Positions 63,101-64,000 of a stretch of DNA of 64,000 bases are shown here, in pieces (position 1 is the stretch's first letter; each line of letters opens with the position of its first letter). Location of the stretch: assembly GCF_033118175.1 (NCBI RefSeq), contig NC_083691.1:13551001-13615000 (forward strand), written 5' to 3'. Source of the DNA: Dama dama. Its lineage: Eukaryota > Chordata > Mammalia > Artiodactyla > Cervidae. The notes beneath the pieces were generated by a model that worked only from the letters and a program-made list of their open reading frames with translations, made no database searches and was not told where the DNA came from. A program made the translations under genes and the position numbers.

Positions 63101-64000
63101 GCAAGACATAGGAGGAGAGAGAACTCGTCTTCGTATCTCTACCTCTTTGCTTAAGATTATATCTGTCATTTCTAAACACAGTCTCCATCTAAACCCATCT
63201 CTGAAATTTGGCATCTCCCCTCCTTTTTTTTTTTTTAAATGTAACTTAGATGTATTCTTCATCAACAGATATCTCCAGCCCATCCCAAACAGAATTCATC
63301 CTCTCCTCCCCCAGAGCGGCTCCTCCTCAGTGTTCTCAATCTCCAGGCTCAAAGCCTGGAGCTGGGCTCTGGGCTGGACTGAAAGCATTCTCTGAGTGGG
63401 ACCAGGAGCCAATCAGTTGCCAGGTCCTGGCAATGAAACCCCCAAACCTCTACATTTTTTTTTCTCTCCCGCAGCCCTATTGCTTCTGCCTTGGCCCAGG
63501 GTCCTGCTGCCTTTTACTGGGACAACAGCAATGGGCTCTGATCTGCTCTCCCTACCTCCACTCTCCCTCACTCCCTCCCTCTTCCTTTTCTTCCCCCTCT
63601 TCCTCCTCCCCTTCCATTTTTCTTTTATCATTCAAGGCAAAAAGTCTTAGAATTCCCTAGCAGTCCAGTGGTTAGGATTCTGAGCTCTCACTCCTGAGGG
63701 CCCAGGATCAATCTCTGGTTGGGGAACTAAGATCCCACAAGCCACGTGGCATAGCCAAAAAAAAAAAAAAAAAAAAAAGCTAATAAGCCTTCATCTTATA
63801 TTCAAAGTAAATTTAAAAGAACAAAAAGAGCTCCTTTATAATAAAGATATCAATCCTTAACAAGGGTATGATGACCATATGTCAAATATTATTCACTCAC
63901 TCATTCATTCTCTTATTCATTCATGTGGCTAACATTTACTGAGTGCCTACCAGACATATGCACTATGAGGAGGGATACAGAGATGAAATAAATTAGACTT
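30145..64000 (-). CDS. MORN5: MORN5, MORN repeat-containing protein 5 (coding exons 2 to 5; exon 1 beyond right edge)
   Basis: Minus-strand coding exons 61702-61555, 59882-59771, 56134-56003 and 30353-30274 join in frame (phases 1, 0, 1 and 1 at the intron borders) and end in TGA. They encode 156 residues, counting the arginine split across intron 1. With the ~16-residue first exon found in other mammals, absent here, the protein would be about 172 residues. Exon 2 carries MORN-type repeats (YILPTETKYIGEMKDGMFHG, GTLYFPNGSRFDAVWEKG). The rest is the conserved GTYTFSDGLQYDPENWHYCD and MDPPRKIPPGCYDCGDGFY segments. MORN repeats are short beta-hairpin modules. MORN5 is associated with testis and ciliated tissues, and its molecular role is poorly known. 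The span given includes the inferred 3' UTR and introns. Confidence 0.93.
30165..30170 (-). terminator. MORN5: MORN5 polyadenylation signal
   Basis: The plus strand reads TTTATT, which is AATAAA on the minus strand, 104 nt beyond the stop codon. Cleavage would be near 30145-30155. Confidence 0.75.
30274..30353 (-). CDS. MORN5: MORN5 exon 5: C-terminus and stop
   Basis: The minus-strand acceptor TCCCTTACAG leads into AT GAT GAT GAG CAC, encoding DDDEHEWIVRTCRKG and then WDETMGPEPKS, with TGA at 30276-30274. It was identified by the conserved acidic DDDEHEW motif and phase, since the exon is only 80 nt. It lies 25.6 kb from exon 4. The human protein as I recall it stops at RKG, so the last 11 residues may be a lineage difference. 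Confidence 0.93.
30354..31639. other. MORN5 intron 4, right after the last exon
   Basis: There are no exons. Positions 31030-31420 look like a diverged old LINE (AATTTACACAAATGGCATTG, then TGATATTCCATGGTGGGC), whose family I cannot fix. Confidence 0.4.
31640..31718 (+). repeat. Bov-tA SINE 3' fragment
   Basis: Only the tail half is present: GAGAATCCCATGGACAGAGG to GACACGACTGAGCAACACT. Confidence 0.85.
31949..32162 (+). repeat. Bov-tA SINE
   Basis: A full-length forward copy from GGCTTCCCAGGTGGCGCTAG to ACGACTAAAGCAACTTAGC. Confidence 0.92.
32510..33230. promoter_or_regulatory. Candidate conserved non-coding enhancer block in MORN5 intron 4
   Basis: No repeat, no exon. The block is AT-rich with many homeodomain-type cores: CTGATAATTACAG (32559-32571), TTGATTAATGCC (32921-32932), GTGATTACTA (32951-32960), GTTAATATGATTG (32988-33000) and TTTAATCAATTGTAAATTA (33116-33134). 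A TTGACAGCAATGG at 32696-32708 carries a MEIS-type TGACAG. A C/T run at 33037-33055 splits it. Function is inferred from composition only. Confidence 0.55.
33225..33720 (+). repeat. Old L1-like LINE remnant
   Basis: CCCAGTAATTCCACTCTGGG, GTTATCCTAAGGGAATAATC and a GTACAAATTATACACAGAGG end follow the usual order of an old L1 3' region. It is diverged and non-coding. Confidence 0.55.
33814..34096 (-). repeat. Bov-A2 SINE (two monomers)
   Basis: A (CTG)n-like start, then two reverse monomers joined by a GTGAAAAGTGAAAGGGAAG linker, the hallmark of Bov-A2. Confidence 0.93.
34590..35045 (+). repeat. Old LINE 3' end interrupted by a SINE
   Basis: ACAACTAAATGTAATGTGGT, GGGATCCTGGAACAGAATAG and AGATGTTAGTAATAGGGAAA are in their family order, ending in a TTATTTTAAAAAAA tail. 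A Bov-A copy splits it at 34757-34878. Near-duplicated ATATATCAA/ATATGTCAA flanks fit a target-site duplication. Confidence 0.6.
34757..34878 (-). repeat. Bov-A SINE inserted in an older LINE
   Basis: A reverse single monomer, TGCTCAGTCACTCAGTTGTG to TTGCCATTTCCTCCTCC. Confidence 0.88.
35046..35984. other. MORN5 intron 4, unclassified stretch
   Basis: There are no exons. The open frames across 34909-35496 run through the old LINE and have no coding character. About 35540-35850 shows the wording of old interspersed repeats (CTCAAATGTTACTTCTCAGT). I cannot name a family. Confidence 0.4.
35985..36470. repeat. L1 3' UTR-type fragment interrupted by a Bov-tA SINE
   Basis: TTTTTAACTGGAGTATAGTG, AGAGTTCCCTGTGCCGCGCA and, after the SINE, GTCAATCCCAGTCTCCCAAT are collinear parts of the artiodactyl L1 3' region. 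Confidence 0.7.
36166..36362 (-). repeat. Bov-tA SINE nested in L1
   Basis: A reverse, little-diverged copy ending TGAGCCACCAGGGAAGCCC. Confidence 0.93.
36880..37030. promoter_or_regulatory. Candidate conserved non-coding element
   Basis: Non-repetitive AT-rich stretch with AATAACAATTGTAATA (36878-36893), AACAAATTAATGCTTTTAAC (36915-36934) and GTGCATTAAGG. It contrasts with G+C-rich flanks. Confidence 0.4.
37031..39689. other. MORN5 intron 4, G+C-rich stretch without ruminant SINEs
   Basis: No exons were recognised. The 230-codon open frame on the minus strand at 38957-39649 is rich in Pro/His/Ala, lacks any domain and lies in biased sequence. Positions 38820-39030 are TGTG-rich. Confidence 0.45.
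39690..39960. promoter_or_regulatory. Candidate conserved element dense in ATTA motifs
   Basis: The core GAAATTAATAAATGTGATAA (39721-39740) is followed by TTAATGCATTAGGCC (39741-39755) and TGAATTAATGATTAAATTTA (39757-39776), giving at least six ATTA/TAAT cores in 60 bp. It is not a recognised repeat. Confidence 0.5.
40230..40440 (+). repeat. Bov-tA SINE
   Basis: A forward copy from GGTGAGGTGGCGCTGGTGG to GCGACTTAGCACACACA, inserted beside a MIR-like region. Confidence 0.9.
40441..43164. other. MORN5 intron 4 stretch
   Basis: There are no exons. MIR (minus) at about 41150-41330 and 42485-42620. About 41340-41800 reads like an old repeat (CTCCCTGACCTGGCATTCAA, CCTTTGCTCATGTTTTTCCT). Confidence 0.45.
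42885..42907. repeat. Poly-G run of 23
   Basis: An uninterrupted G homopolymer, preceded and followed by G-rich sequence, that can form G-quadruplex structures. Its length is likely uncertain in any assembly. Confidence 0.9.
43165..43380 (+). repeat. MIR element
   Basis: GAGCGTGGCCTCTGGTATCA, CACCTGGTTCAAATCCCGAC and TGAGCCTCAGTTTCCCCCTC keep the MIR order over ~200 bp. Confidence 0.85.
43420..43620. promoter_or_regulatory. Candidate conserved non-coding element
   Basis: CpG-retaining, repeat-free sequence with CATTTTATTTGGCAGTTACG, GGTGATATTATCCCTCC, CTTCATTATGGTGCC and GGTGATTATAACATTTGGG, including GATA- and homeodomain-like cores. Function is inferred. Confidence 0.5.
44060..44190 (+). 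repeat. MIR, left half (split by BovB)
   Basis: GTTCAAATTCCAGCCCTGCC and CATCTATAAAATGGAAATAA run up to the BovB junction. The right half resumes at about 45230. Confidence 0.8.
44194..45227 (-). mobile_element. BovB LINE, 5'-truncated, with broken reverse transcriptase remnant
   Basis: On the minus strand, 45221-45003 and 44884-44291 encode separated parts of the BovB reverse transcriptase (QIGKGVRQGYILSPCLFNLY, then the region after the RT core). The frame is broken between them. BovB is a non-LTR retrotransposon found in ruminants and some reptiles. It lacks its 5' part, so it is inactive. Near-identical flanks CTGTGAGGGTT (about 44188) and CTGTGAGAGTT (about 45224) fit a target-site duplication. 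Confidence 0.9.
45228..45325 (+). repeat. MIR, right half (split by BovB)
   Basis: GTAAGTGCTCAAACCAGTGC and CATAAGCACTTAGTCATTGA complete the MIR begun at 44060. Confidence 0.75.
45326..45490 (-). repeat. Old L1 remnant
   Basis: GGCTGCATTCTATTTTATTG and GGACATCTGGGATGTTTCTG are diverged antisense L1 3' wording. Confidence 0.5.
45563..45883 (-). repeat. Bov-tA derived composite SINE (ART2A type)
   Basis: A full Bov-tA copy is followed by a second tRNA-like unit ending TGAGCTATCAGGGAAGTCC. A perfect 10 bp target-site duplication AAAAGTTAGG flanks it (45553-45562 and 45884-45893). Confidence 0.93.
46290..46870. promoter_or_regulatory. Large candidate conserved non-coding block
   Basis: The longest repeat-free, AT-rich but CpG-keeping block of the intron. 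Motifs include CGCAAATAATCGCTGG (46382-46397), CACGATTAAGCAGTGG (46470-46485), ACAACAAAGGGG with a SOX/TCF-like AACAAAGG (46581-46588), CTTTGAATATTAATAATG (46783-46800) and TGTCATTAATTGCAGG (46830-46845). No open frame is convincing. It is the strongest candidate for a deeply conserved enhancer by composition. Confidence 0.55.
47227..47399 (+). repeat. tRNA-derived cetartiodactyl SINE (CHR type) with target-site duplication
   Basis: A full-length copy from GGGGACTTCCCTGGTGGTCC to the AATAAACTAATATTAAAG tail. The flanks 47211-47226 and 47400-47415 are a 16 bp duplication with one mismatch (AAAGAATAAGCTAGGA and AAAGAATGAGCTAGGA). Confidence 0.93.
47416..48732. other. MORN5 intron 4 stretch
   Basis: There are no exons. 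MIR pieces lie at about 47450-47530 (plus) and 48170-48350 (minus; CCCATTTTACAGATGAGGAA). Nothing else was recognised. Confidence 0.5.
48733..48995 (-). repeat. Bov-A2 SINE (two monomers)
   Basis: A CTG-rich start, two reverse monomers and the GTGAAACGTGAAAGTGAAG linker between them. Confidence 0.93.
49010..49153 (+). repeat. tRNA-derived cetartiodactyl SINE (CHR type)
   Basis: GGAATTCCCTGGCAGTCCAG, GGTTCAATCCCTGGTGAGGG, then GCCAAACAAAAACTC. Confidence 0.88.
49244..49386 (-). repeat. tRNA-derived cetartiodactyl SINE (CHR type)
   Basis: A reverse copy: TATTTGGCTGCTCCAGATCT, CCCTGACCAGGGATCGAACC and TGGACCACCAGGGAAATCCC. Confidence 0.9.
50109..50240 (+). repeat. tRNA-derived cetartiodactyl SINE (CHR type)
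   Basis: GGGACTTCCCTGGCAATCCA and GGTTCGATCCCTGGTCAGGG, ending in an A/G-rich tail (AAAGTTAAAAGAAGAAGAAG). Confidence 0.9.
50835..50990 (-). repeat. MIR element
   Basis: CATCTCATTTTACAAATGAA, GGCTCAGAGAGGGAAGGTAC and CAGAACTCAGAAGCCAAATC are reverse MIR. Confidence 0.75.
51391..51585 (-). repeat. Bov-tA SINE
   Basis: A reverse copy, GGTTCAGTCGCTAAGTCATG to GGCAGGCAGACTCTACACC. Confidence 0.9.
51586..52698. other. MORN5 intron 4 stretch
   Basis: There are no exons. About 52070-52165 has L2-type wording (GAGCACCTACTACGTGCCTG). The remainder is unclassified. Confidence 0.45.
52699..52924 (+). repeat. Bov-tA SINE with perfect target-site duplication
   Basis: A forward copy flanked by CATGACCAGTT at 52688-52698 and 52925-52935 (11 bp, perfect). 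Confidence 0.95.
52936..53952. other. MORN5 intron 4 stretch
   Basis: I see no exons and no named repeat. A poly-T run lies at about 53787-53798. Confidence 0.4.
53961..54165 (-). repeat. Bov-tA SINE with short target-site duplication
   Basis: A reverse copy flanked by AAGGGTCT at 53953-53960 and 54166-54173. Confidence 0.94.
54340..54476 (+). repeat. Bov-tA SINE 3' fragment
   Basis: CCCTGGAGGAAGAAATGGCA to GACATGACTGAGCACGCATG, then a short GCAT repeat. Confidence 0.88.
54684..54816 (-). repeat. BovB LINE 3' end fragment
   Basis: The Bov-A-like tail is followed by CTATCTCCCAGAGTTTTCTC and GAGATGGTGATGCCATCCAA, the sequence that continues into BovB, not into a SINE. Confidence 0.85.
54817..56002. 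other. MORN5 intron 4, end nearest exon 4
   Basis: There are no further exons. TG-rich tract at about 54975-55022. An old-repeat-like passage lies at 55200-55560 (CTCCTCTGGCTGGAAACCCT). Confidence 0.45.
56003..56134 (-). CDS. MORN5: MORN5 exon 4
   Basis: The exon is 132 nt, phase 1 in and phase 1 out. The acceptor TATCCTTTCAAG has a short pyrimidine tract, and the donor is GTATGT. It encodes ISQLTNMDPPRKIPPGCYDC and GDGFYNPNTRIVKDYNYRFL RNA. The internal methionine is not a start: conserved residues and phase continue upstream through ISQLTN. Confidence 0.94.
56135..57844. other. MORN5 intron 3, left part
   Basis: There are no exons. A TA/TG microsatellite lies near the start. About 57190-57500 is L2-like (GAACACCTACTATGCGCCAG, CTCCAGGAGCTCACAGCC). 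Confidence 0.5.
56181..56240. repeat. Compound (TA)n(TG)n(TA)n microsatellite
   Basis: Seven TA units, then eleven or so TG units, then TA-rich sequence. It lies about 50 bp from the MORN5 exon 4 acceptor on the intron side. Confidence 0.9.
57845..58060 (+). repeat. BovB LINE 3' end fragment
   Basis: GACTCACTGGAAAAGACCCT, GGCATCACCAGCTCAATGGA and CAAAGAGTCAGACATGACTT are the 3' terminus of BovB in forward orientation. Confidence 0.88.
58405..58570 (+). repeat. BovB LINE 3' end with perfect target-site duplication
   Basis: A short forward 3'-end copy, flanked by TAAATGAAGGC at 58394-58404 and 58571-58581 (11 bp, perfect). It is an example of extreme 5' truncation. Confidence 0.92.
58957..58978. 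repeat. Poly-T run
   Basis: A 22-base T homopolymer. No associated SINE body is recognised on either side. Confidence 0.8.
59425..59620 (-). repeat. MIR element
   Basis: CCCATTTTACAGGGGGAGAA and ACTGAGGCTCAGAGAGGTGA are reverse MIR. It ends about 150 bp from MORN5 exon 3. Confidence 0.8.
59771..59882 (-). CDS. MORN5: MORN5 exon 3
   Basis: The exon is 112 nt, phase 0 in and phase 1 out. The acceptor is CATCTTCCAG and the donor is GTACCC. It encodes GTYTFSDGLQYDPENWHYCD and SYDRRFYTEICHGLKPA, with a third MORN-like unit at its start. Confidence 0.95.
59883..61554. other. MORN5 intron 2
   Basis: There are no further exons. A MIR (plus) covers about 60010-60245. The passage 60830-61290 (GTCCCCCAAAGGTGTCCACG, TTGAAGGCACTGAGTTG) reads like an old repeat of DNA-transposon or LTR type, not identified. 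Confidence 0.45.
60010..60245 (+). repeat. MIR element
   Basis: ACTGTGTGACCTTGGGCAGA and GCACATAGTAAACACTCAAT lie at the expected spacing, ending TTATTATTATCATGG. Confidence 0.85.
61555..61702 (-). CDS. MORN5: MORN5 exon 2: MORN repeats
   Basis: On the minus strand the acceptor TTTTTGTCCTTACAG precedes G ATG GAG GGT. The first G completes an arginine codon from the missing exon 1, so the ATG is internal. There are 49 complete codons up to GGLVVK-type end GLVVK, then donor GTAATC. It includes the MORN signature YIGEMKDGMFHGQGTLYF. Confidence 0.94.
62225..62470. repeat. L2-like LINE remnant
   Basis: TTTATAGAACATCCACTATA, TGCCAGGCGCCTTGCTAAG and CAGTCCTTGTCCTTGAGGGG are in the order of the common L2-type repeat. 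Confidence 0.65.
62890..63060 (+). repeat. MIR element
   Basis: GGTTAAGCACAGCTTCTGAG, CTGGCTCCACCTCTCTATGC and CATCTGTAAAACAGGGATAA match the MIR left and middle parts. Confidence 0.8.
63648..63778 (+). repeat. tRNA-derived cetartiodactyl SINE (CHR type)
   Basis: GAATTCCCTAGCAGTCCAGT, GATCAATCTCTGGTTGGGGA and a ~20-base A tail. The clean tail suggests a fairly young insertion. Confidence 0.9.
63895..64000. repeat. L2-like LINE remnant running off the window
   Basis: Starts with repeated TCATTCATTC-like words, then AACATTTACTGAGTGCCTAC and GAGGGATACAGAGATG. Confidence 0.55.

Larger units (their letters stand above)
61703..63647. other. MORN5 intron 1 (left part of it within the window)
   Basis: No sequence resembling the N-terminal MORN5 exon was found, so exon 1 is placed beyond 64000. 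About 62225-62470 is L2-like (AACAAATATTTATAGAACAT, GGGGCTCACAGTCTAGTGAG), and 62890-63060 is a MIR (plus). Pyrimidine-rich 63545-63625 is simple sequence. Confidence 0.5.

Noticed and set aside
1..64000. CRISPR arrays, operons, phage or plasmid features
   Set aside because: Repeats are dispersed SINE/LINE copies, not regularly spaced. Genes have GT-AG introns, so a prokaryotic interpretation fails.
61703..64000. Search for MORN5 exon 1
   Set aside because: No minus-strand sequence encoding the expected short N-terminal MORN segment with a suitable donor was seen, so it is placed off the right edge.

Overview
The window is mammalian nuclear DNA from a ruminant (cattle, sheep, goat or a close relative). 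The evidence is many copies of ruminant-restricted repeats (Bov-tA/Bov-A2 SINEs, BovB LINE pieces), cetartiodactyl tRNA-derived SINEs and older MIR, L2 and L1 remnants, together with two intron-containing genes. There are no bacterial, phage or CRISPR features. I cannot tell the species from sequence alone.

Layout: (1) 1-2109, upstream flank grading into a strong CpG island. (2) 2110-27945, LHX6 on the plus strand, a LIM-homeodomain transcription factor. Ten coding exons join without a frame break into 392 codons from the upstream first exon, or 363 from an internal start preceded by its own TATA box. The stop is at 25742-25744, followed by a ~2.2 kb 3' UTR ending in overlapping AATAAA signals. 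(3) 27946-30145, a ~2.2 kb spacer. (4) 30145 to beyond 64000, MORN5 on the minus strand, tail-to-tail with LHX6. Four coding exons (2 to 5) are present at 61555-61702, 59771-59882, 56003-56134 and 30274-30353. The first coding exon lies off the right edge.

The 25.6 kb last intron of MORN5 is far larger than such a small gene needs. It holds several AT-rich, repeat-free blocks that keep CpGs and are dense in homeodomain-type TAAT/ATTA motifs (about 32510-33230, 36880-37030, 39690-39960, 43420-43620, 46290-46870). My reading, an inference from composition, is that these are candidate long-range enhancers of LHX6 housed in a bystander gene. LHX6 also has homeodomain-cofactor motifs next to its TATA promoter, including an exact PBX-MEIS type site at 2961-2970 and NK2-type sites at 3102-3123, which fits its known place downstream of NKX2-1 in forebrain interneuron development.

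Ruminant SINEs are absent from 1-8180 and from about 21110-31630 but frequent elsewhere, a pattern typical of developmental regulators. I found no evidence of a wholly new biological system. The items most worth testing are the candidate enhancer blocks, the CpG-rich block in LHX6 intron 4 (about 9850-11560), the two overlapping LHX6 starts, and the open in-frame extension upstream of the first LHX6 start codon. Exon boundaries are given to the base and were checked for splice dinucleotides and phase; repeat boundaries are approximate unless target-site duplications are stated.
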